This document shows positions 50,065 through 60,874 of a stretch of DNA of 64,000 nt, one piece after another. The notes beneath the pieces were generated by a model. That model was not told the origin of the DNA. It saw nothing but the letters and a program-made list of their open reading frames with translations, and made no database searches. Source of the DNA: Anastrepha obliqua (Eukaryota; Arthropoda; Insecta; Diptera; Tephritidae); the NCBI RefSeq assembly GCF_027943255.1, contig NC_072893.1, forward strand, positions 130,323,784-130,387,783, written 5' to 3'. Position 1 is the stretch's first letter, and the number at the start of each line of letters is the position of its first letter. Made by a program: the position numbers and the translations under genes.

Positions 50065-51730
50065 ATGTCAATTAAATCGTTAATTGAATTGTCATCTGAC
50101 CATTCCCCAATAATAATGATATATCAGAGCTCATATACGAAGGAATCCTCGAATAGAAAGATACATATATACAAAAAAACTTGCTGGGATACATTAAGAG
50201 AAAAAGTCATCCGTAAACTTAACAATAAAATAAGCTTAAAGACCTTTGACGAAATGGACAGTGCGATAGCCTATTTTAATGACACAATAATGAACGCCAC
50301 TATGAAATCAACTCCACAAGAAACTACCTGTTCCTCGAGCTACAACATACCTGCGCACATCAAAGAAAAAATTAAAATCAAAAACCGCTTACGTAAACGC
50401 TGGCAAATAACAAGGCTGCCACTTGACAAAAGCAAGCTAAACGCAGCTACAAAGGAAATCAAGCAAATGCTATTCTACCATAAAAATATGAAACTTAAGA
50501 GACGCATCGAAAATATTGGGCCCGGTATAACGACAAACAATTCACTATGGAAAGCTGCAAACAAAATCGAAAGTAAAATTTTATACAAACCACCTATCAG
50601 AAAACTTGATGGCAGCTGGACTAGAACAAATCTTGACAAGGCTGAAGTTCTCGCAAAACACTTCAAAAGTACTTTCACGGACAATACGCCTAATGTAAAC
50701 CTTTCCCCGACCCACGCAAAACAAGATCCATGCAAACCAAAAAATGTTACATTAGAAGAAATAAAACAATGCATATGTAAGAGAACTGATTCTAAGAAGT
50801 CGCCAGGATACGACCTAATAACTGAACAAATTTTAAGAAAACTCCCAGAGAAGGGGCTTATCTATATAAGAAACTTGTTCAATCAAATCTTAAACTTGGA
50901 ATATTTCCCAAAAGTATGGAAAATTGCTCAAATTATTGCAATACCAAAACCATGCAAAGATCCTACGCAAGTAACTTCGTAGAGACCTATAAGTCTACTG
51001 CCAGTATTATCAAAAGTTTTCGAAACGTTACTTTTTGACAGTTTTGATCCCATTATACAAAAGGACAAAATAATACCTTGCCACCAATTCAGATTCAAGC
51101 AAAAACATTCCACCATCCAACAAGTTCACAGAGTTACAAACCAAATTTTTCAAGACATCGATAAAAAACGAACGTGTGAAGCAGTATATCTCGACGTAGC
51201 CCAAGCTTTTGATACAGTACGTCACGCAGGACTTCTACAAAAACTCATAACTTATTTACCAACAGACTACTACAAATAAATCAAAAGTTATATAACTGGA
51301 AGACATTTTTATGTGAAATTCGAAGATAAGTATTCTGATATACTAACAATGGAAGCAGGTGTACCGCAGGGATACAGCCGATATCCATACACCGGCAACT
51401 AAGAACTCTCTATAAACTTCAGGAATTACTTGACAACACCATTCAATGGTTCGAGAAATGGGGAATTAAAATAAACGAAGGTAAAACCGCCCACGTCACA
51501 TACTAACAAGAGCAAAAAACAATACAATCCAATATTGATAAAGAATAAACAAATCCACCACAATACAAGGGCAAAATACTTGGGCATGATTATAGACAAT
51601 AAACTTGACTGGAAGTTACACATTGGACAAAAACGACGCGAAATCAAGACTAGGTTTAAACAACTTCATTGGCTTTTGGGAAAAAATTAAACGCTCTCAC
51701 TAGAAAATAAGATACTACAATAATATACAA
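50065..51730 (+). pseudogene. Jockey endonuclease end and reverse transcriptase, broken
   Basis: An open frame of 305 codons (50065-50982) holds the end of the endonuclease, a basic linker (HIKEKIKIKNRLRKRW), KKSPGYDLITEQILRKLP and VWKIAQIIAIPKPCKDP. After a TAG it continues RPISLLPVLSKVFETLLF, HQFRFKQKHSTIQQVHR, motif A in AVYLDVAQAFDTVRHAGLLQ and motif B in MEAGVPQG. The catalytic YADD motif is missing: VPQG is joined directly to DTA, so a short deletion removed it. Downstream, IQWFEKWGIKINEGKTAHVT and GKILGHDY-like frames are scattered. The product would be a catalytically dead RT. Confidence 0.87.
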
Positions 51731-51744
51731 AGTAATTATAACAC

Positions 51745-52224
51745 AACATCCCAACGGGTCCTAACCACTAGACGTAGTGTCCTAACCACTATCACGGCCA
51801 TGGCTCGGCAGGCAATGGCAAACCTCCGAGTGTATTTCTGCCATGAAAAAGCTCCTCATAAAAATATCTGCTGTTTGGAGTCGGCTTGAAACTGTAGGTC
51901 CCTCCATTTGTGGAACAACATTAAGACGTACACCACAAATAGGAGGAGGAGTTCGGCTATATACCCAAAAAAGGTGTACGCGCCAATTATATATATATAA
52001 GTGACATTATGTTCTACAACAATTCCCTAAAACATTGTTATTCTCTCTAACTGTATATAGTATAATTTCAATTACTACTTTAGAGTAAGTTCTTAGCTTT
52101 TAAGTTCTTCCTTACTCACTCTTGTTTCTTATTTCAAACCACTTACACGTGTATGAACACCATTCTGAATAAAATTATAATAATAAACCTTTAAATTGTG
52201 GTTTATGTTAGTTATACATATATA
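51745..52224 (+). mobile_element. SINE-containing chimeric insertion with 12-bp TSD
   Basis: TAATTATAACAC occurs at 51733-51744 and again at 52225-52236, so the intervening 480 bp is a retroposed unit. It consists of 55 bases unlike the normal SINE head (CCCAACGGGTCCTAACCACT onward), the SINE body (51800-51995, GGCAATGGCAAACCTCCGAG to GTGTACGCGCCAATTA plus (TA)n), and about 200 bp of extra 3' sequence ending in CTGAATAAAATTATAATAAT. The 3' part looks like a transcript or LINE 3' end rather than SINE. Confidence 0.75.
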
Positions 52225-52510
52225 TAATTATAACACCAATATGGAAATATGGCTCAGAGCTTTGGGGAACTGCGAGCAGTACAAATATAAAAATTATACA
52301 ATAAACGCAAAATAAGATACTTCGTATAATATCAAAAGCAGAATGGTATATACTAAATGATAATATCCACCGAGAACTTAAAGTAAAAACAGTCTATGAA
52401 GAAATACGCAACAACAGCTTAAGACACACAAATCGCCTACTAGAACATTCTAACAGGAAATTCGGCACCTTCCATTTAAAAAGAGGAAACCGAGACGAGG
52501 AGACTTAAGC

Positions 52511-53307
52511 CCAAACGACCAACTGACCTGCAGATTTAAATGGTGTCACAATTTTATGAATAAGAATGAATAAATACATAATTAAATAACGAGTTAGTTT
52601 TTTAAACCAATGTATATAATGTTATTGGCTTCTAAATATTGTTGAAACCCAAAAAGAAAGATAAATTGTAAATATTTTAAGTTGAAATAGAAACAATAAT
52701 AAAGGGTTATTAAAAAAAATAAAACTACAATAAAATAAAATCAAAAACTTAAAAATAAGAGTAAACACTAAAATATTATAAATTAAAGATAAAGATCGCA
52801 ACCAAACGATAAAAAGAAAGATAAGTAAGATAAGAAGATAAAACTACATTAGATAGCTACAAAATAATTATAATTAGTTGGTTTCAGCAAGCAAACAAAA
52901 TAAATTGAAATATTTAATAAAAAGATGGATTTAGTAAGAAATTTAATATGTTCTAAAACTTAAAACCAAAATAAAAAAAGTTAATTAAACATAAACATTG
53001 GAACAGAAATAAAAATAAAAAAATGAAAATAAAACTAAAAATTAAAACAAAAAAAATCATATAAAAGACAAAACCAAAATTCAAAATGTTAAACTGAAAA
53101 TAAAGTTTAACAGCAATAAATCCAAAAACACTAAAAGAAAAGTAGGAATTTAATATAAAAAGGAAAAAAGGTAAAAGTTCGGATAATAAAATATGAAGCC
53201 AAATGAAAAAATTATAAACAAAACAATTCAAAATATCGTGGTATACAATAATAATATATTATAATTCAATTAAATAAAACTTAAAACTTAAACTTAAACT
53301 TAAAACT
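52511..53307. other. A-rich low-complexity tract
   Basis: The plus strand is dominated by A, with (AAAAT)-like and ACTTAA repeats (53275-53310). A minus-strand ORF here is only poly-Phe-like translation. No gene. Confidence 0.6.
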
Positions 53308-53634
53308 TATTCGCCGTAGCCGAACGGGTTGGTGCGTGATTACCATTCGGAATTCACAGAGAGAACGTCGGTTCGAATCTCTGTGAAAGATCAAAAATTA
53401 AGAAAAACATTTTTCTAATAGCGGTCGCCCCTCGGCAGGCAATGGCAAACCTCCGACTGTATTTCTGCCATGAAAAAGCTCTTCAAAAAATATCTGCCAT
53501 TCGGAATCGGCTTGAAACTGTAGGCCCCTCCATTTGTGGAACAACATCAAGACGCACACTACAACGCACTAGGAGGAGGAACTCAGCCAAACTCCCAAAA
53601 AGGGTGTACGCGCCAATTATATATATACTATATA
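53308..53634 (+). mobile_element. tRNA-derived SINE, near full length
   Basis: The head TCGCCGTAGCCGAACGGGTT carries an A box (about 53316-53330) and a B box GGTTCGAATCTC at 53370. The body matches the copy at 42987. The 3' end CGCGCCAATTA at 53609-53619 is followed by TA repeats, interrupted exactly by the mariner at 53635. Confidence 0.9.
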
Positions 53635-54719
53635 AGGTTGTCAAAAAAGTCTTGCGGTATTTCCGCAAGCTTGTCTTTGCAAGCGCGTAGTTCTAGTTGT
53701 ATTCGTCGCATCGGTTCACGCTAGAGCTTTTTGGAAAGCTCTTTTCACGTGCTAACACGTGTTTGATTCATTGTTGTTTGCTTTTAGTCGTTCGTGAGTT
53801 ATAGCGTCGCAAACATGGAGCAAAATAAAGAGAAAATACGGCATATTTTACAGTACTACTACGATAAAGGCAAAAATGCATCTCATGCTGCCAATAAAAT
53901 TTGTGCAGTTTATGGACCCGATACAGTTTTCATTTCCACCGCACAACGATGGTTTCAATGTTTTCGTTCTGGTGCAGAGGTGATCGAAGATGCCCCACGG
54001 TCCGGAAGGCCTGTCGTCAAAAATTGCGATAAAATCGCTGAATTGATCGAAAGAGACCGGCATAGTAGCAGCCGTAGCATATGCCAAGAGCTGGGCATGA
54101 GTCATCAAACCGTTATAAACCATTTGAAGAAGCTTGGATTCAAAAAGAAGCTCGATGTATGGGTGCCACACGACTTGACGCAAAAAAACATTTTTGCCCG
54201 TATGGATGCATGCGAATCGCTTATGAATCGCAACAAAATCGACCCGTTTTTGAAGCGGATGGTGACTGGCGATGAAAAGTGGGTCACTTACGACAACGTG
54301 AAGCGCAAACGGTCGTGGTCGAAAAGCGGTGAAGCTGCCCAGACGGTGGCCAAGCCTGCATTGACGGTCACATCTTTGGTGACGCGCCAGAAGCTCCGGG
54401 AGCTCGGATGGGAGGTTCTTTTGCATCCACCGTATAGTCCGGATCTCGCACCAAGTGATTACCACCTATTTCCGTCCATGGCGAACGAGTTTGGTAGTCG
54501 GAAGTTGTCCACAAGAGAGTCCTGTGAAAATTGGCTCTCCGAGTTTTTTGACAATAGGGAAGCGAGCTTCTATGAGAGGGGCATTATGAAGTTGGCATCT
54601 CGTTGGGAACTCGTCATCGAACAAAACGGCGCATATTTGACTTAAATCGCATCATTATAACCAATTTTATGAACAATTGAAAATTCAATAAAAATACCGC
54701 AAGACTTTTTTGACAACCT
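53635..54719 (+). mobile_element. mariner element with perfect termini, 1085 bp
   Basis: Perfect 28-bp inverted repeats at 53635-53662 and 54692-54719 (AGGTTGTCAAAAAAGTCTTG and complement), flanked by TA at 53633-53634 and 54720-54721. The perfect match of the ends suggests recent activity. It lies inside the (TA)n tail of the SINE at 53308. The internal transposase has an in-frame deletion, so the copy would be non-autonomous but possibly still mobilisable in trans. Confidence 0.96.
53815..54645 (+). CDS. mariner transposase, in-frame deletion of the second catalytic Asp
   Basis: 276 codons from ATG (MEQNKEKIRHILQYYYDKGK) to TAA, uninterrupted. The GTG-started extension upstream is ignored because ATG fits the usual mariner start. 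The N-terminus has paired HTH regions (KNASHAANKICAVYG, then SICQELGMSHQTVINHLKKL) and WVPHDLTQKN. The first catalytic Asp is in VTGDEKWVTYDN and the third in PPYSPDLAPSDYHLF. The region that should hold the second Asp (DNARPH in relatives) is absent: KPALT runs straight into TSLVTRQKLREL. The protein is about 60-70 residues shorter than the usual 345. It could bind the termini but not cut. Confidence 0.93.
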   Translation: MEQNKEKIRHILQYYYDKGKNASHAANKICAVYGPDTVFISTAQRWFQCFRSGAEVIEDAPRSGRPVVKNCDKIAELIERDRHSSSRSICQELGMSHQTVINHLKKLGFKKKLDVWVPHDLTQKNIFARMDACESLMNRNKIDPFLKRMVTGDEKWVTYDNVKRKRSWSKSGEAAQTVAKPALTVTSLVTRQKLRELGWEVLLHPPYSPDLAPSDYHLFPSMANEFGSRKLSTRESCENWLSEFFDNREASFYERGIMKLASRWELVIEQNGAYLT

Positions 54720-54728
54720 TATATATAT

Positions 54729-55028
54729 AAATAAAACTAAAAAAAAATCAAAAATTTCAAGTAAATAAAAATTAAAATTAAAAGATAATAAAATCAAAAA
54801 AGGCGGAAAAAGGAATACAAAATTCTTACCGTGACTTGATTTCAGCAAACAAATTGACTTCTTTTTATTAAAATAAAAATAAAACCAAATTAAATATAAA
54901 TATAAAAAAACGTAATTTTCAAATGCAATTCGAATTCTTGAAACAATGGTGAGGGTAATGGTTGTATGTGTTAGGCTAAGGCCTTTATGCACTGCCACCA
55001 GATTGATCAATTGTGCGTCCCTAATTAG
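54729..55028. other. A-rich spacer
   Basis: Low-complexity A-rich DNA between the mariner and the next LINE. Confidence 0.5.
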
Positions 55029-56242
55029 TTAATTATAATTATTTAGTATACCGAGGAATCGAACCAGCTCCTTAGGAGGAAGCAATTGTAGGTCTTTCTC
55101 CTCTAGTAGGTACGATCCCAGGATTATGTGTCTCCTTTGGCCTAATGCCTCACAGTTGGTGATTAAGTGTTCCATAGACTCCTCTTCATCCCAGCAGAAC
55201 CTGCATAATCTTATACTAGATAACCCCATTCTGTTAAAGTGTTTATTACAGGCAAAGTGACCTGTAAGTGCTACACAGAGTAATCTGAGGCCATTTTTAT
55301 CTAGGGTTAGAGCAGATTTTGCTCTGTTGGTATTGAAGTTCAAAATCTTTTTGGAGTGATTAAGGCTACTTGTGCCATTCCAATGTTCCCTGATTTTAAT
55401 TTGGATCAATTTTTTGGTTTCCTGTTTTATATTATTTTTGTTAAAGCCGAAAAATGGGGTTGCTCCAATAAATATCCCTTCTGCCCTTTTTTGGCATAAA
55501 AGTCTGCCATCGCGTTTCCTTCGTGTCCCTCATGTCCTGGTACCCAAATCAGTGAGACCTGATTATGAGTGGCCAATTTGTTTGTTACACTCCATTAGGA
55601 CTTTTGACTTGGATGTGAAGCTATTTAAGGCTTTGAGAACCGATTGGCTGTCCGAAAGTATTTTAATGTTTACTTTCTCGAACCCTCGTTTGGATATCAT
55701 TTCCACTGTTTCCATTATGACGAAGAGATCCGCATGGAAAATTGTGGTATCTGTACTTTGTGTTAAGGACTTGTGTGTTCTAAGCCCCACTATTCCTGCT
55801 CCTACTCCTTGGAGCGTTTTGGAACCATCTGTGCACTATTTTTGTGAGCTATCATTTATCCATTTTGGGTTAGTGTTCCACTCTTCCCTAGACGCAAAGA
55901 TAACCTTGTATCTCTTTATAAAATTGAGTACGGTTTCCGTATCCAGTGAAGAACTCCTGGCTTAAGTTTTTCTTTCATTTGAAAAGAGAGTGCTTGCATA
56001 GTAGCTTCCTCTTGTATTGCTAAATGTAGGGGTGGTAAATTTAAAAGCGCTTCCGTGCCAGCAGTGGAGGTAGTTCTCATGTCCCCTGTTATGCTTAGGT
56101 ACGCCAGCCTTTGTAGTTTACACAGTTTTGAAACAGCAGTAGTTTGATTTGTTTCAATCCACCATACCAAAACCCCATATAGTACAATAGGTCTTGAAAC
56201 AAACATTAAATAAAAATGAAAGGAATATGAAAACAAAAACAA
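55029..56242 (-). mobile_element. RNase H-bearing LINE fragment
   Basis: Read on the minus strand from 56242: PIVLYGVLVWWIETNQTTAV then KLCKLQRLAYLSITGDMRTT and GTEALLNLPPLHLAIQEEA (RT C-terminal thumb region). An RNase H part follows (IFHADLFVIMETVEMI, IKILSDSQSVLKALNSFTSK) and then LCVALTGHFACNKHFNRMGL, CRFCWDEEESMEHLITNCEA, the Cys/His end. There are frameshifts between blocks. RNase H plus this order suggests the LOA/I/R1-like side rather than plain Jockey; the clade is uncertain. Confidence 0.82.
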
Positions 56243-57000
56243 AAATTTAAATTTTTATTAAAATAAAAATAAAATAAAATAAATATGAAAACAATAATAT
56301 TGTAGTATGATTATAAGTCGGATATGCCTTAACATTAATATTCATAAACATTTTGTTTTGGTTTTTATTTTATTGTCCACTTATGCATTCACTTTGCTGT
56401 GCCAAATACAAATAGAGTATCATATTTCTTAAAAGGTTCATTACACTTGAAATTAAACGCAAACATAGCTAACGTAATTATTTTATGTGCGGCGCGTGAA
56501 TGCTAGAATCATATTACATAAGTAAACACCGAAAAATTGTTATTGGCTTGCATTGACAAAAATTACTATAAAAACGCTTGTACGTAGTATGTAAGACACA
56601 AGAAAGAAAACAATCGTTTTACAAGCTGGATGTCTAGCTTGAAACGATAAAATAAATAAATATATTTCAAATAACAAACAATACTTTCTTTCAATCAATA
56701 CATTTCTTTACAATATAAAATAAAAACTAAAAAAATTAAATTTTCAAACTCAATTTTAAATAAAAAAATGAGTTTTTTTATTAAAATAAAAATACAATAA
56801 ACTTAAAAATTTTTAAATTGAATTTCAATTAAATAAAATGATTTTTTTTATTAAAATTATTATTATATTGAAATTATATTAAAATAAAAAAATTTATATA
56901 AAAACCAAATAAGAAACTGTAAATCTAAATAATCGAATAAGAAAAAATGTAGCCGTTAACAACAGCTGTGGCATTCTTTATATATACACATATATATTAT
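56243..57000. other. A/T-rich spacer
   Basis: Low complexity, many AAATAAAA phrases; no feature beyond the TA stretch at 56980-57008 that belongs to the adjoining SINE. Confidence 0.5.
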
Positions 57001-57250
57001 ATATATAATTGGCGCGTACACCCCTTTTGGGTGTAAGGCCGAGCTCCTCCTATTTGTGGTGTGCGCCTTGATGTTGTTCCACAAATGGAGGGACCTACAG
57101 TTTCAAGCCGACTCCTAACGGCAGAATTACACACTCGGAGGTTTGCCATTACTTGCCGTAGGGGGACCGCTATTAGAAAAATGTTTTTCTTAATTTTGGT
57201 GTTCGAACGTTCTCTCTGTGAATCCCGAATGGCTACGGCGGCCGCCTACC
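57001..57250 (-). mobile_element. SINE, minus-strand copy
   Basis: Its TA tail and TAATTGGCGCGTACACCCCT (complement of the SINE 3' end) begin at 57001. The body follows (CGAGCTCCTCCTATTTGTGG, GGAGGGACCTACAGTTTCAA), and the head ends near 57250 (complement of GCCGCCGTAGCCATTCGGGA). Part of the head between the two boxes is shortened. Confidence 0.88.
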
Positions 57251-57429
57251 TTTTTCTTTAACCAATACAAAAAACTCAAAAAACGTATCTAGGCAATTTA
57301 AAATTCTGTTCTGCTCGTACTTTACTCTATAATTCTTACAATACCAAAGAAAACAAAATTCATAAAAAAAAAATTAATCTTCTGATTTTGTTTTTAAACA
57401 ACTTTTTTACTAAATACAATAAATTGAGG

Positions 57430-57590
57430 TATGGAAATCTTTATTTTGTCCTTTGCGCACTCCACCGGTTGTTTGTTTGTATACTGCAGCTTTCTACTTC
57501 ACCAGCGTCAAATATGATTGACATAAGAAGTCAATTGCGAAAATCTTAAATCTTCCGATAGGGTGAATAACTTATTTAGTCATTAACTCT
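57430..57590. repeat. Dispersed repeat shared with 24720-24895
   Basis: Second copy, with GTCAAATATGATTGACAT and AGGGTGAATAA. See 24720-24895. Confidence 0.55.
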
Positions 57591-58484
57591 CAAATGTGAA
57601 ATTTACCCCTCGAAAATAGTACAAAAGTTTTATCAACTTTGACCATTTGTTTTCCTTTTATTTGTTTCAAAAGTAACTCATAATTTTTAATTTTTATTTT
57701 TTATTTTTTTGTTTGTTGGCTCTACTTACCCATAAACAACTTTTTTGTCCAAAATGAGTTGTATGAAATGGAAGGCAAAAAAACAGGAGCAGTAATGTGA
57801 GGCCCGTCATATTTTAGTTCTATATCGAAATCAAATCAAATTTTAAGTAGTCATTATTGCTCATAAAGTTTCACAATTCATGATCAACTGTGGCAGGGTA
57901 ATAATTAAAAAGGTCTAAATACGGAAAAGTGCATAGAAGTGTGTGTGTATTAGAGAAAACTTCGCCGACAACTCAATATAATAAGCGAGCTGTATTTTTT
58001 TCTTGAAATTAATAAAGCTAAATAATGGTACATTTGTTGTCGCTTTACGCAAGCACGAAAAATCATCAGTCATTTATACACAAATGCTCCGTCGCCTGTT
58101 TAGTGGGTTTCAATGAATTTTAATTTCATTGCTGTGAGTTTTTCTCTTTTCTTTGTTCGTCTTCTCATTTATTAATTGATCTGTTCTATTTAAGACACTA
58201 AACTAATAAACATTTCATTGAATATTTGGGTGTAATCGATTGATGATTGATTGAATTATTTTGTGGTGAAATTTTGTGGAAATAAATCAATTTTAAATGA
58301 TGTGGATAAGAGTGAAGACATTCAATTGTAGAAATGGAAATGTAAATGTAAACAATTGGAGAAAGAGAATAAGGTCACCACTTTGTGCAACAAATATTTC
58401 AACAATAACAATTAACTCAGCTGGACTCCTATTACTATTAAGAAAATAATGAACTGAGTCGCTTAAAAGAGCATTCAATCGGCA
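57591..58484. other. No gene seen
   Basis: AT-rich; no reading frame or repeat recognised. Confidence 0.4.
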
Positions 58485-58565
58485 TTGAGCTTTGTTGATT
58501 GTCACCGCAAATGCCACCCGAATAGGAAACTGTATAAGTATTCCTTTGAATTTAATATTATCTGT
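58485..58565 (-). pseudogene. Helitron helicase relic
   Basis: The minus strand reads KFKGILIQFPIRVAFAVTIN then KAQ, matching the late helicase motif seen intact at 7585-7640 (FKRLQFPVRLAFAITINKSQ). Only about 25 codons remain. Confidence 0.7.
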
Positions 58566-58607
58566 GAATATTATTTGAGTAAGACCGATTTTCTAATTTA
58601 ATCTTAC

Positions 58608-58757
58608 GTATGCCGATGATATTGACATCATCGGCCTTAACAACCGCGCTGTTAGTATCGCCGGTTACCACGAGAGAGAAACGATTGGCGCGCTTTGTTA
58701 AACTCGGCCAAAATCGCGTAAGCGGTTATCGCGCCAATTAAGAAGAAGAAGAAGACC
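58608..58757 (+). mobile_element. Miniature RTE copy: RT catalytic box fused to the 3' end
   Basis: YADDIDIIGLNNRAVS (58613-58660) joins directly to the far C-terminus (RENDWRALLN-like frame) and the 3' end, AAAATCGCGTAAGCGGTTAT then CGCGCCAATTA and (AAG)n. About 150 bp in all, against 2.2 kb for the copy at 40372. Two regions have been removed, one before the YADD box and one after it. Confidence 0.85.
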
Positions 58758-59630
58758 GATTTTCTCCTCCATTGAGGTCAGATGCTTGGTTGGGATTATT
58801 TCATAATTTCCTTACTTCTTTCTTCCAGGGTTCACTATTGCAATTATTTCCACTAAATAATGTAATTAGTGTAAATATATTCCGAAAACTAGCAAAATCA
58901 AGCCATAATATTTTTTTTTTTATCTGGAGCGCACTCTTTCGGAAAATTGCATTCTCTGTATCTCGGTGTCTTTTGGAGAGCAAAAATATATATACTATGT
59001 GCAGATATGTATATATAATTCGATTTTTATAGATTTACATTTTAGAGTTTTTCAATTTTTTTCTTAACAAATTATGCTGAGAAATACCTCCAACTGTTTC
59101 ATGAAGGGGCAGAAATAATGTTTGGTAGCCTGGCGATGGTTCGATAAAATGGCATTGGGAATTCAACAAAAGCAAGTTACAGATATCCAATCCGAAGTGC
59201 TGTAAAGTGACTAATAATATCCATTCTATGCATGTCAGTCTTTACTGAATTCCTGGGTATAGGCAAGCCATTGGGACCGAAGTTAGTAAAAAACAGACAA
59301 CTTACGTAGCTCTTATCGGCAACGTAAAAAATGAAAATAAATATAATTTACAAAACCATAATTGGAAATTCATAGAAAGTGATAAGTGATGAAGGAAAAA
59401 GCATTTCAGAGAACTGGTTTGCGCTTTGACGTCCGCTAAAGTATGATAATAATATACATAAACACGCGATGGCCTAACCTAAACCGAAAATGTGTGAACG
59501 GAATACAGTTTAGTGCATATTTAAGTAAACTTGACAAACATCTTATATAAATAAAAAATATGAAGAATTCAAACACTATCGTTGGAGTTCTTACTGGCCT
59601 TGAAGGGCAATAAAAAGGAAAATAGCCGTT
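58758..59630. other. No gene seen
   Basis: AT-rich spacer without recognised features. Confidence 0.4.
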
Positions 59631-59660
59631 TGCCCTCCCCTCCCCTCCCCTCCCTCCCGA
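59631..59660. repeat. CCCCT microsatellite, G-quadruplex-prone
   Basis: The plus strand carries repeated CCCTCCCCTCCCCTCCCC. The minus strand has seven G-runs of three or four separated by single A, a strong quadruplex pattern. Confidence 0.85.
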
Positions 59661-60874
59661 CTGTGTCGCAAATAGATTCCGGGGCACCAGATAACCGACT
59701 GGAAGGTATGCGCTAAATTCATCGTTTTTTTTTGCAACAGTTAATTCCTTACAGCCATTTAAACCTAACAAAGCACTCAATTCCGGAAATCCTTTGTTTT
59801 ATTATTATAATTTTTCATAATTGTCATAATTAGTAAATTTTCAAGGCGCCCATATCTTTGTAATTTAACCAAAGGAACTTCTTAATCATTGAGAGACAAT
59901 GGGAAGCAGAAATAACAAATGGTGTATGATGTGCAAAAGTGTAAATAAAAACCACGTTCTGAGAATAATAAGGGGAGACCGGAAATAGGAGGTTGACCGA
60001 ATGGCACGAAGCAGCAAAAGGCAATAAAAGGCATCATAAAAATCACAGAAAATTACACGGTCGCACTCATTTGTTGTGATTCTGCGTTACAAAAAAACCA
60101 AAAAATAAATAAAAGAAGAGATTTATAAACAACAGCCAGCGTTATTTATTTTCGCTTGTAATTTTAGACTCAAGGCAATTTCATGATTGAACCTTTTTCG
60201 AAGCGACAAGCTATCACTTTCCCCAAAAAAAGGTTCAGGCGTTATTAATGGGTGTTCGTGTAATCACTTATTTGACACATCGCACGACCGAACGGAAAAA
60301 TTCCTGTGCACAAAATATCCTACATTGGCTAAAGTACGCTTGGGTATACAGTAAACACATATAAGTATTTGCATAGTTTCAGGCGTGTCAGCGTTTCAAG
60401 GCAAGGGGTGAAATCATGTGTATTTGGTGTATTGGAATTTAATTTTATCTGAACTACTTGAACTGAGTGCACGCACGTTTTCGGGCAAAATGAAAAATGA
60501 CTATGGACGAACTTATGCAACATTTTGTATTCAAAAATGTCTTCTTTCATCCCCCTTTTTGAAAATTCAGTTTCATCAAAGTTTTTTTTTTTATCAGCCA
60601 CTTCATTAAAGCAAAATAAAGTGTTTACCAGCACTCAATAAGGTAAACAGCACTCACCAAAATATAATTACGTGCAGTTGGCTTGAAGGTAAGAGCAGCT
60701 CAGTGCCTCCTGCCAGTTACTTACTTTTAGGTTTAAATTGCTTTTCCGGGCGTGTAAAAATGACATAATTCTAGGCTGAGCATTATTTTTCAATAAGTCA
60801 TTAAACAACAACATAACAAACAATAACAAGATAAACAAAGGCCGACCCACTCCATTCCGTATAACAAAGAAATA
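59661..60874. other. No gene seen
   Basis: No reading frame or repeat recognised. Confidence 0.4.

Larger units (their letters stand above)
50051..52510 (+). mobile_element. Jockey-clade LINE, 5'-truncated, carrying a SINE-bearing insertion
   Basis: It starts at the end of the endonuclease domain (LSSDHSPII, the SDHxP motif), followed by the RT. The reading continues to GSELWGTASSTNIKIIQ at 52250-52310, typical of the Jockey RT C-terminus. It is split at 51744/52225 by a foreign insertion with a 12-bp target duplication. The 5' part of the endonuclease and all of ORF1 are absent. Confidence 0.88.

Noticed and set aside
52953..53231. 92-codon Phe-rich minus-strand ORF
   Set aside because: A translation artefact of an A-rich low-complexity tract.
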